The notes under the pieces were generated by a model. It made no database searches. It was not told the origin of the DNA and saw only the letters and a program-made list of their open reading frames with translations. 64,000 nucleotides of DNA. Origin: Candidatus Opimibacter skivensis. GTDB taxonomy: Bacteria > Bacteroidota > Bacteroidia > Chitinophagales > Saprospiraceae. Location: assembly GCA_016721905.1 (NCBI GenBank), contig JADKHH010000024.1:104561-168560 (forward strand), read 5' to 3'. Made by a program: the position numbers and the translations under genes. Position 1 is the stretch's first letter; each line of letters begins with the position of its first letter. Shown here one piece after another: positions 1 to 9,294 of the stretch.

Positions 1-1
1 T

Positions 2-1579
2 GATGCCCGCGATGGCATCTTAGCAGCAGACAAATTACTATACGATGGCGCACATACTTGCCAGATTTGGGAAGTATTTGCACGAAGAGGCATGGGCGCA
101 AATGCTGACCAGGGAAGTGCCGATAGTTCAAGTGACCAGACAGAAGATTTTACAATGCCTAATATATGCCTGATCGCAACGGTTGCACCGACAGCACAAT
201 TTGCCGTAAGTGATACGACTACCTGTTTTGGCAAGTTTGCTTTTTCTGATTTATCAACTGATATTCCTCAGTATTATAACTGGGATTTTGGTGATGGTAA
301 TACAAGTGATCTTGAAAATCCGGCACATAGCTATAGCGAGCCTGGTCAGTATAACGTGACTTTAATTGTGACTAACAATGTTGGTTCCGATACGTTCCAA
401 TTAGTTGTCAACTATTCAGATCTGCCCGTACCGACCGTTACAGGCAATTTGGTTGTCTGTGAAGGAAGTAGTGTCGCACTCCACGCAGATGTATTGGGTG
501 GTAAGACAGCCATCTGGACCCTGGGGGATACAGTCGTTCATACCGGTCGAACATTTTTAACACCGGCACTTTCTTCTCCTGTCACGTATAAAGTAATCCA
601 ATCTGACGACAAGCCAGTAGGTAATGTCGGACCTGCAACTAATTCTTTTGCAGGCGGCGGCAATCACAACACTGGCTTTGAAGGCAAGCTCCTGTTTGAA
701 ACGTTTGTTCCCTTAAAACTCATTTCAGTCCTTATGTACGCTCAAGGGGCAGGTGACCGGACCATACGTTTGTATGATGAGAATGATGTGGAACTTCAGG
801 CTATTACAGTCCCATTAGTAAATGGTCAGAACAGGGTCACACTCAATCTCGATATACCAGCGCCAGGCCGTTACAGTCTGGCGAACATGAGCCAGAATTT
901 GTACCGTAACAATACCGGCGCTGATTATCCATATATAATCGATAATCTGATATCCATCTATAGCTCAAATGCAACTGATGATGAGCTCAACTACTATTAT
1001 TATTTCTACGACTGGATTGTACAGGAAGCAACCTGCGTGAGTGCAGCTATCGAAGTGCCAGTAATCGTAGAACCTGGTCCATTCGCAGGCTTCCTCGCTT
1101 CATCAAATTTTCTCACGGCTTCATTTATCGATATATCTTCAGGCAATCCAACCTCATGGTCATGGAATTTTGGTGACGGATCACCGATTGACAACATGCA
1201 GAATCCAGAGCATACTTACCTGGAGGTTGGTATCTATGAAATTGAACTGACCGTATCTAATGGAAGTTGCTTCAGCACCTATCGTCAGACAATTGAAGTG
1301 GGCACTTCATCATCCAATGATCCAGAGGAATTGTTTGGATTGAAATTGTATCCAAATCCTGCAACCGACGAAATTACAGTTGAGTTCGGCCAGGCCTTCG
1401 CAGATAATATTCTATTGAATGTCACGAATGCCACAGGCAGCCTGGTCATGACACGTCCACTCGGAGCAGGTGTTACAAAGTATTCAGTTGCTACATCTTC
1501 ACTGACACCAGGCACCTACCAGTTTCAGTTCATTGGTGAGCTAGGTGTTTCTGTCAGAAGGATCGCGATCGTGAGATAA
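2..1579 (+). CDS. Secreted M36 (fungalysin-type) metallopeptidase, C-terminal part, with PKD domains and type IX sorting domain (5' truncated by window)
   Basis: The frame is open from base 2, so the gene begins before the window. The first 30 residues (ARDGILAADKLLYDG, then IWEVFARRGMG) match the end of the M36 peptidase domain as I remember the family; the HEXXH zinc site would lie upstream and is not visible. A PKD domain follows (WDFGDGNTS, then PAHSY), then a jelly-roll-like stretch, a second PKD domain (WNFGDGSP, then PEHTY) and a C-terminal type A sorting domain starting LKLYPNPATDE and ending RRIAIVR. Such a protein would cross the outer membrane through the type IX system encoded at 39.8-45.8 kb and degrade extracellular protein. 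The gene ends convergently with the GH30 gene, with a perfect palindrome between them. The assignment of the C-terminal domains is firm; the M36 call rests on a short segment. Confidence 0.8.
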   Translation, partial: DARDGILAADKLLYDGAHTCQIWEVFARRGMGANADQGSADSSSDQTEDFTMPNICLIATVAPTAQFAVSDTTTCFGKFAFSDLSTDIPQYYNWDFGDGNTSDLENPAHSYSEPGQYNVTLIVTNNVGSDTFQLVVNYSDLPVPTVTGNLVVCEGSSVALHADVLGGKTAIWTLGDTVVHTGRTFLTPALSSPVTYKVIQSDDKPVGNVGPATNSFAGGGNHNTGFEGKLLFETFVPLKLISVLMYAQGAGDRTIRLYDENDVELQAITVPLVNGQNRVTLNLDIPAPGRYSLANMSQNLYRNNTGADYPYIIDNLISIYSSNATDDELNYYYYFYDWIVQEATCVSAAIEVPVIVEPGPFAGFLASSNFLTASFIDISSGNPTSWSWNFGDGSPIDNMQNPEHTYLEVGIYEIELTVSNGSCFSTYRQTIEVGTSSSNDPEELFGLKLYPNPATDEITVEFGQAFADNILLNVTNATGSLVMTRPLGAGVTKYSVATSSLTPGTYQFQFIGELGVSVRRIAIVR

Positions 1580-1623
1580 AAAGCAGTGTGCGTTTAATAG
1601 TGAAATAGGTAGAGAAAAAAAGT

Positions 1624-1667
1624 GTTTTGCTGTACGGACAGGACGCGTCCTGTCCGTACAGCAAAAC
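1624..1667. terminator. Perfect 44-bp palindrome between convergent genes (probable bidirectional terminator; shares core with 34851-34914)
   Basis: The arm GTTTTGC-TGTACGGACAGGACG is mirrored exactly around a central ACGCGT with no loop mismatch. An A-run lies before it and a short T-run after it, so either strand could give an intrinsic terminator. The inner 28 bp (GTACGGACAGGACG and its mirror) recur exactly at 34851-34914, where the outer arms are different but again complementary. Confidence 0.7.
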
Positions 1668-1746
1668 TTTTCTCCGCGGCGTCGGGGCCGTCGAAAGCCT
1701 AAACCAAAGCTTCAATAAACCAGCGTCTGTATCGCATGCGCCCCAA

Positions 1747-3174
1747 TCACTTCTTCAATTGCTTGCGATCCCACATATAGAGTTTGTAAGTGACCGGCTT
1801 GTTTGTCATATTCATCACCACAGTAACCATCGTGCCATCTTCATTAAGGAATGAAGTGCTCAACAATGCACTTCTGCTCGGAGCCGTGCTGACCCGCTTT
1901 GCATTTGGGCGAATGAATTTCGAAAAATGACCAATGTAGTAATAAGAAGGTGTGAAGATCAACTCTCCAGTGCGTGTATCTGTATGCACAGGTGCAAAGC
2001 ATAGATTCTTTACATGATTCGGACCACCAGTCTCATCGAGCAGGATATTCCAGTCTGTCCAGGCCACCGTGCCCTGGTTGAAATCATTGATCATCGATTT
2101 GCCATATCGTTCAGCATTCGGCCAAAATTGGTATTTAGCCGTATCAAATTTTTCATTACAACCTTCAGTGAAGATCAGGTTCTTGTCTGGATATGAATCA
2201 TTGATCTGATCCAGATTGCTGAACATCGGTTCTCCTCCGGTCCATGTTTCATACCAATGAAAACCAATTCCCCATACATATTGAGAGGCTTCAGGGTCAC
2301 TCAGGATGACTTCCGCCCTGTGATTGATGAGGTCCCTGTTGTGGTCCCACACAATGATTTTTTTATCACCCAATCCTTCTTTTTTCAACGTCGGGCCCAG
2401 ATGGTTTTTTAAAAAATCACGCTCTTCTTCGGCAGTATAGATGCATGATTCCCACGTTTGTGTAGCCATCGGCTCGTTCTGCACAGTCAATCCCCAGATA
2501 GGAATGTCCAGACCTTCATATGCCTTTATAAATTTTACATAGTACTGTGCCCAGGATGGATAAAATTCAGGCAACAATTTTCCACCACGAAGCATATTCT
2601 TGTTGTCTTTCATAAAGGCGGGCGGGCTCCATGGACTCACGTAGAGCGGAATCTTGCCTCCTGCAGTTTCAATGATTTTCTTGATCAGCGGTATACGATG
2701 TTTTTTGTCGTGTTCGATATTGAATGTTCCCAATGCTGTGTCTTCATCAGAAACATACGTGTAGCTCTCACTACTAAAATCACAACTATGGATTGAAGTG
2801 CTAATGAGCGAGTACCCGATACCTTCAGCTTTGTCAAAGTATGATTTTAAAAAGGCCTGTTGCTTTTCAGCAGATAAGGTAGCAAATACTTCTGCGGATG
2901 CATCTGTGACAGCTCCGCCGATGCCCATGAAGGACTGGAAGGTCTTAGCAGGATTTACAAAGATTGCTACCTCCGTTTCCAATGGCTGGCCTGCAGCCTG
3001 AAAGGTTTTCGAACCAGTAGGAGAGAGACGCAGTGCTGTGCTATCAGCCGTTGTATAAATCTTCGCTTCCTTTCCCTTTGCATCGAACGGCGCAGAGGAT
3101 GTCGTATGTTCTGTGGTCTGTGTGCACGCGGAGAGGAAAATCCACAATGCAGCAATGACGAATGATAGTTTCAT
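1747..3174 (-). CDS. GH30-family glycoside hydrolase lipoprotein (glucosylceramidase / beta-1,6-glucanase type)
   Basis: A 475-residue protein with a lipoprotein signal (LSAC, Cys17), so it is probably anchored in a membrane and possibly at the surface. The body is a GH30 (beta/alpha)8 barrel: FMGIGGAVTDASAE near 82-95, SPWSPPAFMK near 180-189, VQNEP with the expected acid/base Glu234, and FTEGC with the expected nucleophile Glu337. The family is retaining and acts on beta-glucosides, including glucosylceramide and beta-1,6-glucan; the exact substrate cannot be read from the sequence. It is the last gene of the susC-susD-GH30-GH30 run, 71 bp after the second GH30. Having two GH30 enzymes in one locus suggests a single beta-linked glucan or glycolipid target. 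Confidence 0.88.
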   Translation of the reverse strand: MKLSFVIAALWIFLSACTQTTEHTTSSAPFDAKGKEAKIYTTADSTALRLSPTGSKTFQAAGQPLETEVAIFVNPAKTFQSFMGIGGAVTDASAEVFATLSAEKQQAFLKSYFDKAEGIGYSLISTSIHSCDFSSESYTYVSDEDTALGTFNIEHDKKHRIPLIKKIIETAGGKIPLYVSPWSPPAFMKDNKNMLRGGKLLPEFYPSWAQYYVKFIKAYEGLDIPIWGLTVQNEPMATQTWESCIYTAEEERDFLKNHLGPTLKKEGLGDKKIIVWDHNRDLINHRAEVILSDPEASQYVWGIGFHWYETWTGGEPMFSNLDQINDSYPDKNLIFTEGCNEKFDTAKYQFWPNAERYGKSMINDFNQGTVAWTDWNILLDETGGPNHVKNLCFAPVHTDTRTGELIFTPSYYYIGHFSKFIRPNAKRVSTAPSRSALLSTSFLNEDGTMVTVVMNMTNKPVTYKLYMWDRKQLKK

Positions 3175-3245
3175 AAAATTATATTTTGGCCTGTTGCCGA
3201 CTTGAGCGGCAAGTTAGATAACAGGCTTTGATTTTTAATATGATA

Positions 3246-4682
3246 TTACCAAACGAAAGTACCCACGGTGGATGGATGCAATGAGCCTGTGATCCACCTT
3301 TCTCCTACATGGATGTTGAAGGATTGCAGGTTGGCACTTTCATTGAGGACGATTAGCACATATTTACCCTCAGGTGTCATGAAGGCCACATTGTTCAATC
3401 CAGCAGGTACACTACTACCAATGCGAATGGAACCCGGAGGCACAAATTTGGACGCATGGCCGATGATGTAGTAGCTCACATTTTTTGTCGCGATCGAGCC
3501 ATCAATGGTGACAGCTCCCTTGCATTGTGTACAGCCTCCCGGTGTATGTGGACCAAAACCCGGATCATTGGCCAGGTTCCATTCCAGGGCTACACCGCTC
3601 CAGTTACGCATCGTACCAATGATGACATTTTTGATATGCCATTTCAGATCGCCATCAAAGCTGCTGTTAGAGCCGGTCCATTGTTCGGTGAAGTACAAGG
3701 CTTTGTCCGGATGTGCCTGATGCACCTGCGTTAACGCACTCACATCACCTTCATAAAGATGGAATGCAGAGCCATGCACAAAAGCCTTGGCCGCAGGATC
3801 ATCCAGGATGGCGATCGGATAGTCCGGACGATTGCAATTGTGATCCCAAACCACAATTTTAGTGTTGATGCCTGCAGCCTGAAAAGCAGGCCCCAGATGA
3901 TTCTTGATAAAATCAGTCTGCTGCGCCGCTGACATCACCAGGCTCGGATTGTTACCTCCATGCTGAGGTTCATTCTGCGGGGTGATAGCATCGATGGTGA
4001 TGCCGTGAGCTTTCATTGCCTGGATGTACTTGACAAAGTATTGTGCATAGACACTATAATGCTGAGGATTCAGATTTCCGCCAACACTGTTTTTATTGCT
4101 CTTCATCCATACCGGAGCGCTCCATGGCGAACCCATAATTTTGATATCAGGATTGATTGCCAGTATTTCTTTCAGTACAGGGATTAAATGCAAGGTGTCC
4201 CTGGACAGACTGAATTGTTGTAATTGAAGATCTTCATTCATGCCTGCCGGTAGGTCATTGTAACTAAACACTACAGGATCCAGGTCAGATGCACCGATCG
4301 AAACCCGCAGATAACTCACATTGATAGAATTGCTGCTGTTTCCAAAAAAATCTTTTAGGAGCACCATGCGTGCATTGTCTTCCATTTGGTTGAGGAGCAT
4401 CGCACTGCCACCGGTGAGCGTGTATCCAAATCCATCTACCACCTGCAATGTCTCAGCAGGTGTGATGGTGATTTCAGGAAATCGTTCGTCAAACCCGGCA
4501 GCATAATCGATGGTCTTGTTATATAATAGATTGACCTCATTGCCTGATGTAGTCCACACTTTAACCGGAAGTTCCGGTGGTGTATCCGGATCGACATCCC
4601 CGTTTGATTTATTACAGGCGATGGCACTCCATACGAGCCCGGCCAGTATATAAATATGTATTCCGATTTTCATTTTGTGCAA
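3246..4682 (-). CDS. GH30-family glycoside hydrolase lipoprotein (second copy)
   Basis: A 478-residue protein with an N-terminal signal and lipobox ending at Cys23 (SAIAC), then a short Pro/Asp linker. GH30 landmarks are visible: VDGFGYTLTGGSA near 82-94, GSPWSAPVWMK near 184-194, PQNEP with predicted acid/base Glu238 and YFTEQWTG with predicted nucleophile Glu333. It is clearly diverged from the neighbouring GH30, for instance FTEQ against FTEGC, so the two probably differ in specificity or cut sequentially. It begins 40 bp after the susD stop and is surely co-transcribed with it. An alternative start is the Met at residue 4, which would leave a more typical signal peptide. Family assignment is firm, substrate is not. 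Confidence 0.88.
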   Translation of the reverse strand: MHKMKIGIHIYILAGLVWSAIACNKSNGDVDPDTPPELPVKVWTTSGNEVNLLYNKTIDYAAGFDERFPEITITPAETLQVVDGFGYTLTGGSAMLLNQMEDNARMVLLKDFFGNSSNSINVSYLRVSIGASDLDPVVFSYNDLPAGMNEDLQLQQFSLSRDTLHLIPVLKEILAINPDIKIMGSPWSAPVWMKSNKNSVGGNLNPQHYSVYAQYFVKYIQAMKAHGITIDAITPQNEPQHGGNNPSLVMSAAQQTDFIKNHLGPAFQAAGINTKIVVWDHNCNRPDYPIAILDDPAAKAFVHGSAFHLYEGDVSALTQVHQAHPDKALYFTEQWTGSNSSFDGDLKWHIKNVIIGTMRNWSGVALEWNLANDPGFGPHTPGGCTQCKGAVTIDGSIATKNVSYYIIGHASKFVPPGSIRIGSSVPAGLNNVAFMTPEGKYVLIVLNESANLQSFNIHVGERWITGSLHPSTVGTFVW

Positions 4683-4722
4683 TGTGGTTTTGACTTGATT
4701 TTAATTCCTCAATGGCAATGGC

Positions 4723-6189
4723 TCAATAACCCGGATTTTGTGTAAGGTTAGCGTTTTTATCTAACTCAGCCTGAGGAATGGGCCACAACAAACGCTCGGG
4801 GGTCAGCATATAACCGATTGGATTGCCATCCGGCCCCTTGGCAGCACTCATTACTTCGATCGCTCTTCCTGTTCGTTTCAGGTCAAACCATCGGATGCCT
4901 TCATAAGCTAACTCAAGCCGACGTTCTTTTTCAATCGCAAGACGCATGGCAGCCTGGTTGCCGGCAGTGGTTGGATTTAAGTTCACACGATCACGGATCT
5001 GATCGACGATGGCAGCAGCACCAGACACATCTCCTGATTCATTGAGGGCTTCAGCTTTCAATAGCAAGATGTCAGCTAAGCGGATAAAGATGTAGTTCTG
5101 CGCTCCATCGCCTCCGAAGTTGCGCCATTTGTTGATAAAAGGATATTGCGTTTGTGGATAGTGCGAGTCTGACCAAAGTCCGGATACATCTTCAAAAATG
5201 ATCGATGCATTTTTACGGATCAAATCATTCTCCGCATCAAATGCAGCAATCAGGTCATTGGAAGGCAGGTTAAATTTTTTCCAATCCACCCCCCTGAATA
5301 TGTTTACACCCCAGTTGCCATCCGTTGGGCCACCTGAGTAGTTGATTTCAAAGATGGACTCTGCTGAATTTTTCATCTCATTATTCCAGAGTTGATCGAA
5401 CTCCGGCAGCAAAGTATACCCTCCTGCGATTACTGCATCACAGTATTGATTGACTTTAGCCCAGTCATGTGGTTCCTGTGCAGCATAGACTTTGGCCAGC
5501 ACTGCATTGACAGCACCGGTAGTCGCAAATCCCTTGTGTGGTGCCGTGGTACGCACACGAGGCAAAGCAGTTTCCAGATCAGCAATGATCTGCGCATACA
5601 CTTCTTCTTTAGCAGACCGTGCAGGAAATATCTGCGCGTAGATCTCATCCAGTTTTTCTGCACTGATCGTCGTGACTTCTTCGAGTTGTAATGGTACATC
5701 ACCCCATAGCTGCACTAACTGAAAGTACATGAACGCACGGATGAAAGAAGCTTCACCAATGATTTCCTCAAGCCTTGCAGGAGTTAATTCCGGATCAGTG
5801 ACCTCTCTGGCATTGTTGATGATGTTGTTCACTTTTCCAATGGTAGAGTAAAGGTAGGCCCAGTCGCGGCTGACATTTCGGTTGACAGCATCTAACTGAT
5901 AGTCATCTATCTGGAAGTTGTCCGGGTTGTCACCTCCGGCATATGCATCATCAGACTGCGCATCGCCATTGACAAAATAATCAAGCTGGTAATATTCATT
6001 TTTGAAATCTCCATAGGCACCTGCCAGCGCAGACTCCAACTCAGAAGCAGATTTGAAATACACCGAATCTGAAGCAGAATTTTCTATAGCGATCCCTTGT
6101 GAATGTGGCTCCAGGTCCAGGAAATCATCACAGGCATAGAAGGCAGTCAGGCAAAGGAACGCGAGGAATGGGATATATTTTTTCATCAT
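4723..6189 (-). CDS. susD: SusD/RagB-family outer-membrane glycan-binding lipoprotein
   Basis: A 488-residue protein with a lipoprotein signal (TAFYAC, Cys20) followed by DDFLDLEP, the usual start of mature SusD proteins. The C-terminal half has the typical SusD_RagB pattern: YIFIRLADILLLKAEALNE, ERRLELAYEGIRWFDLKRTG, and a terminal LLWPIPQAELDKN. SusD proteins sit on the cell surface as a lid over the partner SusC channel and present glycan fragments for import. The gene starts 9 bp after the susC stop, the normal susC-susD pairing. Two GH30 genes follow in the same direction, which defines a polysaccharide-utilisation locus. Confidence 0.95.
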   Translation of the reverse strand: MMKKYIPFLAFLCLTAFYACDDFLDLEPHSQGIAIENSASDSVYFKSASELESALAGAYGDFKNEYYQLDYFVNGDAQSDDAYAGGDNPDNFQIDDYQLDAVNRNVSRDWAYLYSTIGKVNNIINNAREVTDPELTPARLEEIIGEASFIRAFMYFQLVQLWGDVPLQLEEVTTISAEKLDEIYAQIFPARSAKEEVYAQIIADLETALPRVRTTAPHKGFATTGAVNAVLAKVYAAQEPHDWAKVNQYCDAVIAGGYTLLPEFDQLWNNEMKNSAESIFEINYSGGPTDGNWGVNIFRGVDWKKFNLPSNDLIAAFDAENDLIRKNASIIFEDVSGLWSDSHYPQTQYPFINKWRNFGGDGAQNYIFIRLADILLLKAEALNESGDVSGAAAIVDQIRDRVNLNPTTAGNQAAMRLAIEKERRLELAYEGIRWFDLKRTGRAIEVMSAAKGPDGNPIGYMLTPERLLWPIPQAELDKNANLTQNPGY

Positions 6190-6198
6190 TGTATTTTT

Positions 6199-9120
6199 TT
6201 AGAATTCCACATTAACGCCAAACGTAATCGTGCGGGATTGCGGATAGGTACCATAATCGATGCCGAGCTCAGTTGCACTTCTGCCAAAGGCATTCACCTC
6301 CGGATCAAAACCACTGTACTTGGTAAAGGTCAATAAATTCTGCCCGGTCACATAGAGGGAGAGTTTCTGGATTTTCATACGCTCCAGGCTCTTCGGATTG
6401 ATGTTGTAAGCAAGGGTCAGTGATTTCAAACGCAAATATGAACCATCTTCCACAAACCTCGTCGAATTACGCACGTTGTTGATATTGCCACCCCCGATCG
6501 CTCTGGGTATGTCCGTGATCCGGTTAGTAGGCGTCCATCTGTCAAGTACCGCCGTAGATTGGTTTTTGCTATCAAACATACCTTCCAGATCGATGCGTGT
6601 TGCATTGAAGATATCATTACCCTGACTGCCCTGGAAGAAAATGTTCAGATCAAAGTTTTTCCATGATAGGGTATTGGTAAATCCATAGGTAAAGTCAGGA
6701 TTACCATCTCCGATGATCGTTCGGTCTCCCGGATCAAACATCCCGTTTTCATTGTAGTCTTTATAGATCAGATCACCTGTTTCTTCATCAACACCTTCCG
6801 AAATGTAGCCATAGAATACCCCGAGTGGTAATCCGGCTTTCACTATAGATACATCCTGGTTGTTGCTGTAGATGCGTCCGAAGTAATACACTTCTGTATA
6901 ATCCAATTCCAGCACCTTGTTTTTGTTGAAGGAGATATTGAAGTCAGTTCTCCATTTAAAGTCACCTGTGGTGTTGATGGTACCCAGGGCAAATTCAAGC
7001 CCCTTGTTTTCGATCACACCTGCATTCGTCTGGATTGTAGAGATCGGTAGTGAATTGGAGAGCTGCACATTCATCAGCAGGTCATCCGTTTTTTTATAGT
7101 AAGCATCTGCGGAGAAATTCACTCTGCCCGTCCAGAGAGAAAGGTCAAGCCCAATATTGGATTGAGTAGTGGTTTCCCAACGCAGATCCGGATTTCCATA
7201 TGTCACTTGTGAAGAAGCTGGACCTGAAAGCGGATTCGTTTGGGGCTGGCGGTAGTATGAGATCAGGCCATATTGCGCATAGTTCGGTATGCCTTCCTGG
7301 TTGCCGTTTTTACCCCAGCCAAAACGCAGTTTCATATCATATATCGCATCAAACGATTGCATAAAGGGCTCTGCGGATATGCGCCATCCAAGAGAGACAG
7401 ATGGCATCGTGCCCCATGGATCTGCGAGTTTGGAAGAGCCATCCCTGCGCAGCGTTGCTGTCAACAGGTATTTGCTTTTGTAATTGTACATATACCTTCC
7501 GAAGAAGGATGCCAGTGCCCATTCCTGCACATCGGTCGAACCCGTGATCACATTGGCAGCATTTAAGGTCTGTACATTGATGTCATCCGGATAGTCGGTA
7601 CCATATAAATACGAGTCGCTCCATTTTGATTTTTGGATACTGCTTCCAATCAGGAATGACATATGATGATCATCAAAATCCTTGTTGTAGTTGGCTGTGT
7701 TTTCCCAAAGCAGGATGTTACTGTTGGATTTGTCAGCCTGGCCTATTCCATTATTGTTTCGGCCATAAGTAGTCTTGAACGGATCGAGATAATAATCCCA
7801 CTGATGTGAATTGATATCTGCTCCGAAATTGGTTTTTAAGGAGAAGCCTTCAAACAGGGTGGCCTCAAGGGTGACATTTCCAAAAAGTCTCGTATCGGTT
7901 GCTTCTTGTTCGGCGCCAAACATATACGCTATCGGATTTTCCCACGAGGGCTGGAATGGATTTGGATCATATTGACCACTGCCATCGTCTTTATAGATGC
8001 TAAGGAATGGTGGTGTGTTCAGCGCACTCATGATGACACCACCGCGACCGCTGCTCGCATTGTCAGGTGTATCCTTGGTGCTGGAGCGAAGTAAGTTCAT
8101 ATTTACACCGATCGTCAACCACTTGGTGGCCTGGTTGTCGAGATTCAGGCGAAGCGAGTAGCGATCAAAACGAGCAGGCTCAGCGATACCGGTTTGACTT
8201 AAATAATTTGCAGAGATCAGATAGCGTGTGACTTCAGTGCCACCTTGGAAGGCAAGCTGGTAGCTCTGTACAGTTCCGGTACCAAAAGTTTCTTCCTGCC
8301 AATCAGTATATCCTGTTTCAGAAGGATCCATCGCACCGGGAGCGATCTGATTCATGAGATCCCGGTATTGTTTAGTGGTAAGTGTTTCAATGGTTTTACG
8401 GATATCAGACACACCATAGTAGGCATTGAAAGCTATGGTCGTTTTGCCTGATACACCTCGTTTAGTTGTAATGATCACCACGCCATTGGCAGCGCGTGCT
8501 CCATAGATGGCAGCAGAGGATGCATCTTTCAGTACAGTCATGGATTCTATATCCGTAGGATTCAATCCGCGTATGTCAGTGGTAGGTACACCATCGACTA
8601 CATAGAGTGGCTCATTACCCGCGAGCACAGAAGTGCTACCTCGTACTCTGACTGCAATATCTCCACCTGGCTTACCGGAAGGTTGTACAACCTGCACACC
8701 AGGCGCAGTGCCCTGAAGTGCTTCGGCAGCAGAAACCATTGGACGGTTTTTAATGGTTTCCTCTCCCACGGTCACTACAGCAGTTGTCACATCTGCTTTG
8801 CGTTGCGTGCCGTAGCCGATGACAACTACATCATTGAGGCTTATGTTGGAAACCTCCAGCACTGCATCAATAGTAAAATTATCACCAATAGGTATTTCGA
8901 CTGCGTCATAACCGGTGTAGGAGAAAACAAGTGTGCCTTGTGTTGCTTCAATGCTATAGGTGCCGTCTCCTTGAGTGACTGTACCCATGGTGGTGCCTTT
9001 CACCATGACCACCGCCCCGATGAGCGGTTCGCCTTGAGCATCAGTGACAGTGCCACTGATTTGCGCGTGTATGTTGACAGCAAAGAACAGACAGATGAGG
9101 GTATATATGACTTTGATCAT
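6199..9120 (-). CDS. susC: SusC/RagA-family TonB-dependent outer-membrane transporter
   Basis: About 973 residues from the Met chosen here (MIKVIYTLICLFFAVN, a clean signal peptide ending NIHAQ). Longer in-frame starts at 9126 and 9177 are possible but would put extra residues before the signal peptide. The mature protein begins with a carboxypeptidase-regulatory-like beta-sandwich (ISGTVTDAQGEPLIGA), then the TonB plug (NDVVVIGYGTQRKADVT, a TonB-box-like region) and the SusC-type NEPLYVVDGVP signature. A long beta-barrel ends ITFGVNVEF with a terminal Phe. It imports glycan oligomers into the periplasm, driven by TonB. Upstream is a leader with a (CAA)n run and a terminator of the preceding gene. 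Confidence 0.95.
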   Translation of the reverse strand: MIKVIYTLICLFFAVNIHAQISGTVTDAQGEPLIGAVVMVKGTTMGTVTQGDGTYSIEATQGTLVFSYTGYDAVEIPIGDNFTIDAVLEVSNISLNDVVVIGYGTQRKADVTTAVVTVGEETIKNRPMVSAAEALQGTAPGVQVVQPSGKPGGDIAVRVRGSTSVLAGNEPLYVVDGVPTTDIRGLNPTDIESMTVLKDASSAAIYGARAANGVVIITTKRGVSGKTTIAFNAYYGVSDIRKTIETLTTKQYRDLMNQIAPGAMDPSETGYTDWQEETFGTGTVQSYQLAFQGGTEVTRYLISANYLSQTGIAEPARFDRYSLRLNLDNQATKWLTIGVNMNLLRSSTKDTPDNASSGRGGVIMSALNTPPFLSIYKDDGSGQYDPNPFQPSWENPIAYMFGAEQEATDTRLFGNVTLEATLFEGFSLKTNFGADINSHQWDYYLDPFKTTYGRNNNGIGQADKSNSNILLWENTANYNKDFDDHHMSFLIGSSIQKSKWSDSYLYGTDYPDDINVQTLNAANVITGSTDVQEWALASFFGRYMYNYKSKYLLTATLRRDGSSKLADPWGTMPSVSLGWRISAEPFMQSFDAIYDMKLRFGWGKNGNQEGIPNYAQYGLISYYRQPQTNPLSGPASSQVTYGNPDLRWETTTQSNIGLDLSLWTGRVNFSADAYYKKTDDLLMNVQLSNSLPISTIQTNAGVIENKGLEFALGTINTTGDFKWRTDFNISFNKNKVLELDYTEVYYFGRIYSNNQDVSIVKAGLPLGVFYGYISEGVDEETGDLIYKDYNENGMFDPGDRTIIGDGNPDFTYGFTNTLSWKNFDLNIFFQGSQGNDIFNATRIDLEGMFDSKNQSTAVLDRWTPTNRITDIPRAIGGGNINNVRNSTRFVEDGSYLRLKSLTLAYNINPKSLERMKIQKLSLYVTGQNLLTFTKYSGFDPEVNAFGRSATELGIDYGTYPQSRTITFGVNVEF

Positions 9121-9235
9121 ATGCATTTGACTTGAGTTGAAGAGGATAAGCATCCACATGAGGATTCGCGAGAGCATCTGAGCACAACAACAACAACAAC
9201 TTTTATTGTTTCGACTTTGGGCTCACTACAAAGAG

Positions 9236-9273
9236 TAAAAAGAGGCACACGGAATATATATTTTCCGTGTGCC
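9236..9273 (-). terminator. Intrinsic terminator after the PKD lipoprotein gene
   Basis: On the minus strand an 11-bp stem (GGCACACGGAA with TTCCGTGTGCC) closes an AT-rich loop and is followed by TCTTTTT. It lies 22 bp after the stop of the PKD gene and upstream of susC, so it should end or attenuate transcription entering susC. Confidence 0.75.
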
Positions 9274-9294
9274 CATAGTAAAACCAGATATAGA

